Below, piece after piece: positions 52,700-62,704 of a stretch of DNA of 64,000 nt. The number at the start of each line of letters is the position of its first letter. The first letter of the stretch is position 1. The translations under genes and the position numbers were made by a program. Location of the stretch: positions 1 to 64,000 of the forward strand of contig JABAKD010000002.1 in the NCBI GenBank assembly GCA_012845835.1. Reading direction: 5' to 3'. The notes under the pieces are model-generated. The model saw only the letters and a list, made by a program, of their open reading frames with translations. It was not told the origin of the DNA and did no database searches. This DNA is from Undaria pinnatifida (Eukaryota; Sar; Phaeophyceae; Laminariales; Alariaceae).

Positions 52700-53900
52700 G
52701 CTTCTCACGCGTCGGGTCACATCTTCACATCTCGCGGGTCGGGGAGGGTCGGAGTGACACGACCCGAGCCGTGATATTTAAAAACGAAAAGATCCGACCC
52801 GACAAACCCCGTGATATTTCCCAAACCTATTGACCTGGTCCGACCTACTGAGAAAACCAGTGATAAGAACGCCAACCTAAGATTCTCGATAACAAAATCG
52901 GGAGCCGCTATAGTACTGAATTTAGTGTGGAACACACCCTATCTGAAATAAGAAACCCAGCCTGAGCCAGCGTCACTGTTAGGTGTCCAGTACTTGTGTA
53001 AGTATTAATTTCATCATATTACTAATGCAAACTTTACCCTACTGCAACGAACAATAAGGTGTGCCGCCGAATCTTGCACACAGTTGTACACAAAAAAAAA
53101 CAAATCGTGAACCACAAGGATATCGTTAAAAATCTCAGCTTCCTCCTGTACGAGCGATTTCTATTAATAGTCACTCTGTAAACGTGGAGCGAGGGGGTAA
53201 GGCACGGTTACTGTACAAGGTTGCACGATGACTTAGCTGCTGAGTTAGCTGGTGAGTGAGATGGGTCACCCCTAAGGCAGCCGGGAACTTGCAAAGGCTT
53301 ACTTTGACGTACATAGTCTTCCGTTACATACTCTCGGGCGTAGTCTCGGACCACAGAGACTCCCGACGATAGCAAACCATTGAAATACTCCAACTCTGAG
53401 ATCACCCCGACACTTTTATGTATGATCTCATACAGTACCCTGGCCTGGCTGTTTCTGCTGGTTTACGCGCACTATACCCACGTCCTCTGGGTTATCGCGG
53501 GTGTACACCCTGGGTGACGCTGAATATTTCCACTCACCCTCTCTACGAACAAGCACCGCATAGACTTTACCCTAAAGTACTCGGGTATCTACTCGAGTTT
53601 GTCCAAAACAACCAGGTTTGGTACCCCGGTAACCCGAGTATAGAGTAAATCTCTGCTCTACAAACCCTTCGAACCGTTCACCGACAATATAGCGCCATTC
53701 AGGATGGAAATGCCTCCAAACGATCGAAAAAACACATCACCAGCAAGAGAAGCCCCTGCCCTCCGCCCAAAATCAGCATACGTCACGAGGTGTTGCACAT
53801 GCCGTATTCGCGTGTCACGACGTTATGTTCTGCTTCATGACCACCACAGTAGTCCTAGGGACGATTTAGCCCAAACCAACCAAATCGACTTGCTATTATC
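52700..53900. other. no supported gene
   Basis: Short open frames on both strands (for example minus 53208-53405) have no recognisable motifs. Related GGGTTATCGCGGGT / GGTTACCGGGGTACC phrases suggest an old repeat at 53470-53640. Confidence 0.35.
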
Positions 53901-53998
53901 AATATTAGTAGGAAGATTAATAGGAATATTAATAGGAGTATTAATAGGAATATTAATAGGAGTATTAATAGGAATATTAATAGCAATATTAATAGGAA
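53900..53998. repeat. (ATTAATAGGART)n 12-bp minisatellite
   Basis: About eight copies; translates as LIGVLIGI. Confidence 0.93.
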
Positions 53999-54214
53999 GA
54001 GTTGCAACTCCCTAACAACTGCACCCCGCGCTCCGGGGAAAAACTACTTGGAATTAGAGTTGGCTCATATTTGCAGTGGCCACCGGGGTTGGCGAGAATG
54101 TTTAGTCTATGGAATTACAGTTCTATACACTTCGGAGGTGGTGACAAGGGCTAGCAACAAAGCAAGCGTATACGCCCCATTATTACGTGCGTGTTTTAGC
54201 AGTGGCCCACCAAC

Positions 54215-54304
54215 CTTAACATTGTAAAGACGAGGGTTGCTGGCCTGTCGCATCATGGCGAGGTTTCCTTCGATAGACACGTCCCCCTTTGCTGCGATGG
54301 GTTT
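54215..54304 (-). CDS. candidate 30-codon exon, unknown gene
   Basis: Acceptor tttgcag and donor gttggt bound exactly 90 bases (phase 0 at both ends) encoding KPIAAKGDVSIEGNLAMMR and ASNPRLYNVK. The composition is convincingly protein-like in a region otherwise made of repeats. A distant resemblance to the 'eGNlAI.Ry' strand-helix of GST-like folds or to an SCP2-type strand is possible. I do not assign it. Confidence 0.4.
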
Positions 54305-54389
54305 CTGCAAATAGAACACCTGACATAGCACGAAAGGGGAGGGAGGTGGTTCAAAGCACGGTGTTTCAAAACTTCACGCACAGGTCGCG

Positions 54390-54620
54390 TTGCCTCATTT
54401 TAGCTTCATGTTGCCTCTTTTTCCCCTACTGTAGTATTGTCTCACTTAGTCTCATTTGGTCTCATTTGGTCTCACTACTGCCGCCATGTTGCCAAGGTTT
54501 TAGTTATGTTGCCTCATTTCGCCGCAGTTCGCCTCGTCTGATCTCATTGTGCCTCTTGTTGCATCATGCGGCTTCATTTGGCCTCGGTGAGTAGCCTTAT
54601 ATGGCCTCATATTGCCAGCA
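54390..54620. repeat. (TTGCCTCATT)-type degenerate minisatellite
   Basis: TTGCCTCATTT, GTCTCATTTGG and TCGCCTCGTCTG words repeat about 18 times. Confidence 0.8.
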
Positions 54621-54689
54621 CAGCACCAATGACGGCAACACACGAACCAAGCATTCAAGTATTTAATCAGCCAATCAACTAATCAAGCA

Positions 54690-55515
54690 ATCAACAAATC
54701 AATGCTAAGGCAGAGGTGCAGCAAGCGTCCAGCGATTGTTTTTATTGTTTTCTTGTTCTTATTGTTATTTTTTTATTGTTTTCATTGTTTTTACTGTTTT
54801 TATTGCATTAATGATTTTTCGGAGGCTCCTCACTTGAGTAGGTCCTATGCTAAAACATACGCTAAAACATATGCTAAAACATGTGCTATTTTAGCTAAAA
54901 CATATACATACAGAAAGATACATAAACATACATGAGCATATATAAACATACATAAACATACATAAACATGCATGACCATATATAAACATACATAAACATA
55001 CATAAACATAGTCTATGACAGCATATAGAAACATACATAGTCTAAACATATAATAGCATATATAAACATACATTAAAGAGATATAAACATACATAAACAT
55101 ACGTAAACACGCATAAACATACGTAAACATACATATAATCATGAAATCATGAAATCATGAAATCATGAACTCATGAAATCATGAAATCATGAAATCATAA
55201 GATCTTAAATCACAAAATCTTAAAATCAAAAAAATGTCCCACCCAACACGACTAAAACAAAAGTGATATCCGGCGAAGAACACGTCAATCCCATGTTCCA
55301 TTCATAGGTCCTAGGCGTAAAACAAAGCATTTCGCGAACAGTAAATCGTAGTGAACTTCGAACGAGTTTGCCTTTGGGCTAAGGAGCCCCGTCATGCAGA
55401 AAATGCTTGTTATACCAATACTAATAGAACTACTAGTACTACTACTAGTATTAACCAAAAAAGTGCTATGATAAAAGGATTAATGTCGCTCTATCGCAGC
55501 ACGAGTTGCACGCCA
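54690..55515. repeat. microsatellite-carrying dispersed repeat, locus 6 with AT-rich arrays
   Basis: GGAGGCTCCTCACTTGAG at 54823 is followed by (GCTAAAACAT)n, (ACATAAACAT)n at 54895-55135 and (CATGAAAT)n at 55138-55200, then CCGGCGAAGAACACGTC, CCCATGTTCCATTCATAGG-like and CTATCGCAGCACGAG. Order is similar to the other loci but more rearranged. Confidence 0.5.
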
Positions 55516-55741
55516 AACGGAGTAAGGAATCCGGGGGTCTCAACGGAGTAAGGAATCCGGGAGTCTCGAAACGATTGGCAAACAACCAAGCACAGTCATC
55601 GAACACACCAGTATATATTTCCCCATGATACGTACCAACTACATGTACGATACAAAGAGTGGAAATATGAATTGTACGTCAACCATGAGCATCGAACCAA
55701 TTCCACCGTGGGGGGGTTGGTTACGTTCGTGTTGTTTGGGG

Positions 55742-55800
55742 GCGTTTCATTTGCAGTTAGTGGCTCGGGGTCACTCACGCAAGTGACAGATACCCCCTGT
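55742..55800. repeat. palindromic GTCACTCACGCAAGTGAC repeat
   Basis: Inverted relative to 21242-21290; contains TTAGTGGCTCGGGG before and CCCC after the dyad. Confidence 0.45.
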
Positions 55801-55979
55801 TCCCTTGCGGTGTTAAGCTTCAAGTTTTGGTGCTCTTACCTAACACTGTTTTATTATTATTTATTTTTTTTTGGCGATGTGAAATCCTTACTGTAATGAG
55901 ATGGTCTACGCTTCGCTGCGCCGAACATATCACGTAAAGTATATTGGACAGTGAGGTACAGAGTCACTCGTGCGACTAA

Positions 55980-56160
55980 GGAAGTATGATAGTATGATAT
56001 AATAGTATGGTGTGATAGTATGATATGTTAGTAATATGGTATAATAGCATGGTATTTAAAGCTCAAACCCGTTCGTGAAAATCGGAGTACATCAAAACAT
56101 CATCATACAATAAATAAGATCATCATAACATCCTCCCTACCGCACTCTTGGTCGCCATGG
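55980..56160. repeat. (TAGTATGATA)-type AT-rich repeat and flank
   Basis: Repeated atagtatgatat words at 55985-56055; nothing else seen. Confidence 0.6.
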
Positions 56161-56164
56161 TACC

Positions 56165-56615
56165 TTATACTCGTAATGGTACCTTATCAAGGTACCCTAC
56201 CCTATAATAGTATGGTACCCTAAAATAGTACTGTACCCTACATAGTACCGTATATGATACCCTATGCAATACCCTATATAATAGTACCGTATAGAATACC
56301 CAATACAAGTATCCTATATAATAGTACCGTATATAATACCCTATATAATACCCTATAAAATACCCGATATAATACCCGATATAATACCCGATATAATACC
56401 CGCTATAATACCCGATATACCACCATATATAATACCCTACATTATACCCGATATAATACCCGATATAATGCCCGATATAATACCCCGATATAACACCCGA
56501 CATAATACCCGATATAATACCAGATATAATACTCGATATAATATCAGATATAATACCCGATATAATACCCGATATAATACCCGATAATCTACCAGATATA
56601 ATACCCGATATAAAT
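56165..56615. repeat. (GATATAATACCC)n 12-bp minisatellite
   Basis: About 35 copies with TGTA/AGTACC variants at the left. On the minus strand it reads GYYIGYYI. A second tract of the same unit lies at 57735-57860. Confidence 0.93.
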
Positions 56616-56656
56616 CTATATATCTTAGTTCGCTTATCACATATGCACATCCTTAC

Positions 56657-56827
56657 GTCTGCGGATATCTCCCGCCTCTGACCGCCTTTCCGCGCGGTTT
56701 CTTCGCTGAGGCGTGCCCCCGCCTCGCCTGCAACCACCGGCTCAGCTGATCCGCCCGCTCGGCGCCGTAGCGCGCGCGCGAGGCCTCGACGTCGAGATCT
56801 ACGACGAGATCTCCGAAAAATCGTGCC
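56657..56827 (-). CDS. candidate exon of unknown minus-strand gene
   Basis: Acceptor gtctcacag and donor gtaagg bound 171 GC-rich bases. One frame reads ARFFGDLVVDLDVEASRAR, then ADQLSRWLQARRGHASAKK. Acidic and then basic stretches and good splice signals make this the best coding candidate between 55 and 58 kb. The family is unknown. It lies between two tracts of the same 12-bp minisatellite. Confidence 0.4.
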
Positions 56828-57027
56828 CTGTGAGACGTTTGGTGCGTAGTCTGCACACAGGGCTAATGTCTTCGCGTTATTTCTTCGGTACGTGTTCTGT
56901 GACCTCCGACACACGGGGGGGGGTCGATTACCTGACCGGCGTCGCCATTGTAAAGGCCACTAAGCGAGGTTTGTGCTAGGATCTGGGGAAGAAAGGTTCG
57001 TAATCCCCGAGAACACATGCCACCCAG

Positions 57028-57470
57028 GCGTAGTGGAGAACTGCGAACTCTCAATATTTTTGAACCCCCGGTAGTCTACAGCAGCACGTATACATGTACA
57101 TGATGTACAGCAGTAGCTGAAGCTATGATGAGCCTGCAGCATCACGAAGCTACAAATGGTATATGCACAGCAGCATCACGAAGCTACAAATGGTATATGC
57201 ACAGCAGAATCACGAAGCTACAAATGGTATATGCACAGCAGCAGCTAGGCGTCGTGGAGAACTGCGAACTCTCAATATTTTTGAACCCCCGGTAGTCTAC
57301 AGCAGCGCGTACATGTACATGATGTACAGCAGTAGCTGAAGCTATGATGAGCCTGCAGCATCACCAAGCTACAAATGGTATATGCACAGCAGCATCACGA
57401 AGCTACAAATGGTATATGCACAGCAGCATCACGAAGCTACAAACGGTATATGCACAGCAGCAGCTGTGGC
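57028..57470. repeat. ~220-bp direct duplication containing 36-bp sub-repeats
   Basis: GTGGAGAACTGCGAACTCTC through GATGAGCCTGCAGCATCAC occurs at 57032 and 57250. Each copy ends in three units of GCATCACGAAGCTACAAATG plus GTATATGCACAGCA. Confidence 0.92.
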
Positions 57471-57503
57471 CGCGCCTTTCTGCGTAGCAACGCAGAGCGT
57501 CAC

Positions 57504-57616
57504 CCAGCTGGGGTGAACCGCCATGCTCTCCCATAATTTCCAGGCTGCTTTCTCGCATTGTTCCGCCGCACACGGGAAATCGGGAAAAATTTGTCGGCAT
57601 TTTCCCTTTCCAGTAT
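57504..57616 (-). CDS. candidate exon, Cys-containing, unknown gene
   Basis: Acceptor tatgggag and donor gtgacg bound 113 bases encoding TGKGKCRQIFPDFPCAAEQ, then CEKAAWKLWESMAVHPSW. The composition is protein-like. It could belong to the same minus-strand gene as 56657-56827, but the phases do not join directly, so an intervening exon or error would be required. Confidence 0.3.
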
Positions 57617-57734
57617 CTCCCATATATGAATTAACAAACTTCGTCTAACTCTTGGCATTACTTCATACCCTCTTAATATTTACTATCCTGCGCTGCGACC
57701 GGCGGCCGTCCAGGCCGCCGGCGTAGCCCCTTGT

Positions 57735-57865
57735 ACTACCAGATATAATACTCGATACAATACCCTATACAATATACCTATATAATATCCTATGTAATAC
57801 CCTATAATACCCGATATAATACCCGATAGAATACCCTATATAATACCCGATAGAATTCCCTACAC
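57735..57865. repeat. (GATATAATACCC)n minisatellite, second tract
   Basis: Same unit and orientation as 56165-56615, about nine degenerate copies. Confidence 0.85.
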
Positions 57866-57869
57866 AATG

Positions 57870-58780
57870 CCCAATCCTTGCTTGCTACCATTGCTTTGTC
57901 CGAATCCTTCCCTTCTATTGGTGATGTTTGCTTGAGGTACGGGTTGGGGTTGGGGGTTATGAGGTTTAACAATGATTAGGGTCAGGATTATACGCTTGGA
58001 TAAAAAAAGGATTCACAAGCCGACGCGAGTCGACGAGGGAAGAAAATGCTGAATCGTTCTCACGATAAAAATGAAGGCACGTCACGTAGTGGGGAGGGGG
58101 GGGGAGGGCCCGCTATGTGACTTCGGATCTGAGTTACTACTGGAAGGGAGAGCCAGAGTAATGCGGTAAATGGGACGAAGAAAAAAAAAGAAGGGGAGAT
58201 AGAGCCCCTCTAGAATTAGTAGAACCCCTCGGTGGCAGAACGGTAATTCCCATTTTCCTTCTGTCATCCGACATGTGAACGATGCTGGTCGGTGGCATAT
58301 GTCGGGTATGTCATAGGCTCTTCGCGGACATGGTACCGCAGTACCGGTACTTTTATCGCCGAAAATCGGCTACTCGCATGCGCCAGGCATCATAGCGGCA
58401 ACGACGCACACACAAAGCTCACAGTGTCCAATGAGCAATAAGGAACACACAACAAGTCTGCACCATCTGTTTTGCGTTCTTGAGCACGCTGCCTGCAGGT
58501 ATATTTTAAATGGTCGAATGCATGAAATTGTTCCAACGAACCATGTACAAAAACGGAACAACAGACTGCCGCAAAAATCCTACCAGGTACACATTTTGTT
58601 TTTGTTTTTGTCACGTGTACTATGTTCATAAGGCCACAAAAATCGTACCCGTATTTGCTTTTTTTTACTCGTACTACTTCTATTAATAGCTACGCCCACA
58701 GTCTTCGTTGTTTTTATTGTACCATATCATATCATATCATACTAACAGAAAAAAACATAGCTCGGGTAAAACCCTGTGCG
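57870..58780. other. no recognised exon (3' part of the PRMT gene expected here or further left)
   Basis: A possible acceptor cctgcag near 58494 (minus) opens a short frame (SVLKNAKQMVQ) that does not convincingly match the PRMT C-terminus. A G-rich tract lies at 58091-58108. Confidence 0.3.
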
Positions 58781-58787
58781 TGCTGAC

Positions 58788-60205
58788 CTGCTGTCCCCAA
58801 TGCGTGTAACCCGCCACCGGAGAAGTGGAGAACTCGACAGGCCTCAACAAGGGGGCGATATCGTCGCGTCCCCTGAAAGAAACGTCGAACCATCCGGCGA
58901 AACCCGTCACAGGAGGGGCGCCGTTCTCCAAAGGGAATGAGAACTCGGTCTCACCCAGGCCCTTCGTATCTTCCAATGTGCATGTGTGCAGGTCCAGCTC
59001 TAGCCGTGGCGGGGGGGAGATGGGGGAGGGGAGGGGGGGCGGGGGGGCACATCAGTACAGTGCGTGTGTGTATCTTAACGTTAAGCTGTGTCTACACCTC
59101 GACATTAAGCACACCCACTGTCCGAGCCGAATCTCGTAATAGAGAGATAGAACCTCTGTGGTCACAAACTACTGCAGAGAGAGATGTATCGCACATGCAG
59201 TAAGGGGACTCGGTGATGCAATGCCAAGCGCAATCAATACCAATACGAAAGCGGGGCACAAGCAAGCCAGCACACCAGACAACTTGCAAGGAAGGGAAAA
59301 TAAAAGACAGAAAAACAACTGGGTACCCCTTTAGAACTGCAAAAAGTATCCCACATTACTTCCAATATTTGTCGGACACAAACATACGTAACCAAAGGTA
59401 ACCTTATAATAACGATATCCTATTGGAGTTACAAAACGAATTAATAAGAAATTAGTAAAAAGTCACTAACGCCACCCCGTAAAAGAGGCCAAAACAAGCG
59501 CTCTTCACTACACCTCGCTCCTACCTGTGGAGGGAAATATATAGCCTTCACTATACGCGGGGAAGGGCAACTCGAACGCTCTTACATCCCGAATTATGTT
59601 AAGCTGCACGCTCTTGAATCGGTGTATCCACTGCGAATCAGCAACTAACATGACCCGGTCTTGCCGTCGTCTTGCTGTCGTCTTGCCGTCGCCTTGCTGT
59701 CGCCTTGCCGTCGTCTTGCCGTAATAGGCGGCAACGGTAGAGGTGGCGTATTCCCGTACGAAAGACGGGAGGCGATAACGCTTAGTACCTAGTCTGGTAC
59801 AGCTCACTGTATGCGTGATAGCCCTTGCCTGCGATCGGTTCGTTGTTTCCTGAGTTACGAAGGTGCTCGCTGCGTTTGAGCAACACGATCAACCCATACA
59901 CATCCCGCATTTCTACGGCGGCACTCTCGAATCAAACAAAAATAATAGGTTTGTAGTCACATTTTCTACAAACACGGATGCACGCCATACGTGTTCAGAC
60001 ACGCATTCGAGCAACACGCACCCCACCCGGTTGGAGTCACAAGTACCGCCCACCGACCCCCCCTCTCGTCTGCTTACAGCGTCACAATCGAACCGCATAC
60101 GAACTCTGTTTGTTTACAGCGACAAGATCAACCAATCAATCAATTAATCAATCAATCAACTAATCAATTAATCAATCAACCCATCAATCAATCAACCAAT
60201 CAATT

Positions 60206-60274
<69 letters not shown>

Positions 60275-60443
60275 ATCAATCGAGGCCAACGCTACGATAA
60301 AGGGGCAGAGTCTACATTCTACGTTGTACATTGTATGCGCGGCTCTTTACTTAGCCCAACAACTGAATTTTAGTACGTGGTGACTGTGCACCACGACCAA
60401 AACTCCAACCGCCAACAAAAACACTAGTGAAGGACAATGATCG

Positions 60444-60520
<77 letters not shown>

Positions 60521-62561
60521 GTGTACAGCCAAGGAACGCCGCAGTCACAAATGAGTGTCACACTATTATTACACTATTACTACACTATTATTGAACTATT
60601 ACTATACTATCATTACACTAATAGTACACTATTACTTCCAGTTATTTCGACTAAAACGCCCGACATGTTTTCAGCTACATATTCGACCAAAGCACCCCAG
60701 TTAACTTACAGCGACGCAATGAAACCCTACACATACCTCGTTCGTGTACAGCAGCGACAAATACACGCCATATGATATTATTACATTATAAGAGATACCG
60801 CCTGCAGCCGAAGAAATATTAATGACGGGGATACAACCCAATACAATACAGTACAATACAATACAGTACAATACGATACAGTACAATACAATACAGTACA
60901 ATACAATACAGTACAGTACAATACAGTACAATACAATACAATGCAATACAATACAGGACACCTCAACCGAACAGCTATGAATACCAAAACCATAACGACA
61001 ACATTACAACATTAAAACATCGCTGTGTTTTACTCCAAAGTTGTCCGTTATATTGTATGCCCAAGGCCATGGAATCGTTGGTCTTAAGGGTTTTAGGCTA
61101 CCTTTCCATTCAAGTGTGTTTTTTTCGTTACAGCCTGGTTCAAGTTAAAAGCGCGAAATGTATTCCCCGGCGAATGTCCACACCGTTTTTCGAGTCAGAC
61201 CGTGAAATTTTGCACACGTCTTCTATGTGCCGTTGCGAAGATCTTACCTATTGTTGTATTTTTTTGTTCTTCCCCCGTTTTTTCGTCAGTTACGATTTTT
61301 TGGAAAATGTGGACCACCCTGGACCAACACCGAACACTTTCAGCGAAAAAAAAAAAACGGAGGTCATGCAGGACACGTGTGCGGAATGTCAGGGTCTATC
61401 TCTCAAAAACGGCGTGGACGTTTGAACTGCTGTGCGTCAATGAGTAAGATGCGATATTTCCTTCAAATGACTACCAGGTAGCTTTTACTTTAGGATCCGC
61501 TCCCATTTTGATTCATGTTGAACGAACATAGGTAGGTCAGATCTTCGACTTTTTGCGCGAAAAAATCTACAGATATATATGCCTTCGAGTGCCTCCAACC
61601 GATTGAGGCCAAATGCGGCGCAAATTGTTCTTTTCGCCCCCGCTTGGAAAAAGCCTGAGTATTCTTGAAAAAATCGAAGGCTTGTCAATGGTCGATACCA
61701 GTTTCGCTCCCAGAGACAGCCCGAGGCCGGAATAAAAAAATGGGCCATGTCACCCTCTTACCCTGTTACCCTGTTCCCCTGTTCCACTGGCACTGGTCAT
61801 GGGGTCAATATGATACCAAATATTAATATCCACCCTTTCACTAGATATTGCGAGCGGCATTCGTGGGAGAGATAACTTCGGGTTTTTAACGTGAACCAAC
61901 TGGAAAGAAAAAAGAAAGATCCTGAAGAGAGAGTAGACCCAGAACATACCAAAAATAATGGTCGGTTCCAGAACAATCATGGTTGGTTAGTTGGTCGCTG
62001 CACCCCTGCCGTAGCGCGTGTGTTATCGCACATCACACATCACACATCACACATCACCGCATCACACATCAAACATCAAACATCACACATCACCGCATCA
62101 CACATCAAACATCAAACATCGAACATCAAACATCAAACATCAAACATCATACATCAAACATCAAACATCACCACAAATCACATAACATCACACATCACCG
62201 ATCACAGATCACCACACATCACCACACATCACCACACATCACCACACAACACCACACAACACCACACAACACCACACAACACCACACAACGCCACACAAC
62301 ACCACACAACAACACACAACACCACACATCACCAACCATCACCACACAACACCACACAACAGCACACGTTCGAAGCAAAATCACCCACCCTTGACAACGG
62401 TTGGCCTCGAAACGACCTGGTCACCGGCCAGCTCGCGCCACAAGCTGCTCAAAGAGAAAAACTCTACGCACTCCGCGTCGTAAGCCTCGTCCAGCCCCGT
62501 CATATCCACGTCGTACTTCATCTTCGCATGTTCTGCGAACGACGACCAGCTCGAGAGTGCC
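58788..62561 (-). CDS. PRMT: protein arginine N-methyltransferase, two internal exons
   Basis: Exon 62561-62389 (acceptor tttccag, donor gtgggt) encodes SFAEHAKMKYDVDMTGLDE, then ECVEFFSLSSLWREL and RPTVVK. Exon 58999-58788 (acceptor acggctag, donor gtcagc) continues it. The G/AG junction makes VVKELDLHTCTLED, the strand that opens the PRMT beta-barrel. Then GFAGWFDVSF and FSTSPVAGYTHWGQQ follow. The THW loop is a hallmark of class I PRMTs, which methylate arginines in histones and RNA-binding proteins using SAM. The Rossmann domain (SAM-binding and double-E loop) should lie in exons above 62561 and was not found. The C-terminal exons below 58788 were not found either. The 3.39-kb intron is packed with microsatellites. 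Confidence 0.72.
59000..59055. repeat. G-rich tract in PRMT intron
   Basis: Runs of G within the polypyrimidine side (minus strand C-rich) just upstream of the PRMT exon acceptor; it probably serves as an unusually long C-rich pyrimidine tract. Confidence 0.7.
59655..59725. repeat. (CTTGCCGTCGT)n minisatellite
   Basis: About seven copies of an 11-base CTTGC(C/T)GTCG(T/C) unit. Confidence 0.88.
60120..60285. repeat. (CAAT)n tetranucleotide microsatellite
   Basis: About 40 units, nearly perfect in the right half. Confidence 0.96.
60440..60520. repeat. (CAT)n trinucleotide microsatellite
   Basis: About 27 uninterrupted units; gives poly-Ile or poly-Asp frames without meaning. Confidence 0.97.
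60835..60955. repeat. (ACAAT/ACAGT)n pentamer microsatellite
   Basis: About 24 units with an A/G alternation. Confidence 0.95.
61040..61980. other. PRMT intron, no independent gene recognised
   Basis: Plus-strand frames at 61057-61425 lack motifs. TACTTTAGGATCCGCTCCCAT at 61488-61510 resembles the terminal repeat of the 47116-47511 element (TTTTAGGCTCCGTTCCCAT), so a remnant of that family may begin here. Confidence 0.4.
62028..62370. repeat. (CACATCA)/(ACACCACACA) compound minisatellite
   Basis: ACATCACAC, ACATCAAAC and ACACCACACA units in three successive blocks ending about 20 bases before the PRMT exon donor. Confidence 0.92.
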
Positions 62562-62675
62562 CTGGAAAGAAAATCGAAACAGGATATAATTTCATAATGT
62601 TAATACAGAGAGCGGGGGGGGGGAGGGGGGGGGCAAGCAAGATGAGATGGAACAACCATCAAGAAAGGACATCAA

Positions 62676-62700
62676 GGGTTAGGGTTAGGGTTAGGGTTGG
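62676..62700. repeat. interstitial (TTAGGG)n
   Basis: Four units of GGGTTA, in the opposite orientation to the larger tract at 29690. Confidence 0.85.
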
Positions 62701-62704
62701 CAGG

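Noticed and set aside
53400-53660. Possible exon on either strand with YPGLAV / GYRGCTPW
   Set aside because: Short imperfect repeats of GGTTATCGCGGGT account for the pattern; no splice borders.
56165-56914. 249-codon minus-strand frame rich in GYYIG
   Set aside because: It is the 12-bp minisatellite read in frame plus an out-of-frame GC-rich exon candidate; not a membrane protein.
60347-60532. Poly-Asp and poly-Ile frames
   Set aside because: Translated (CAT)n microsatellite.
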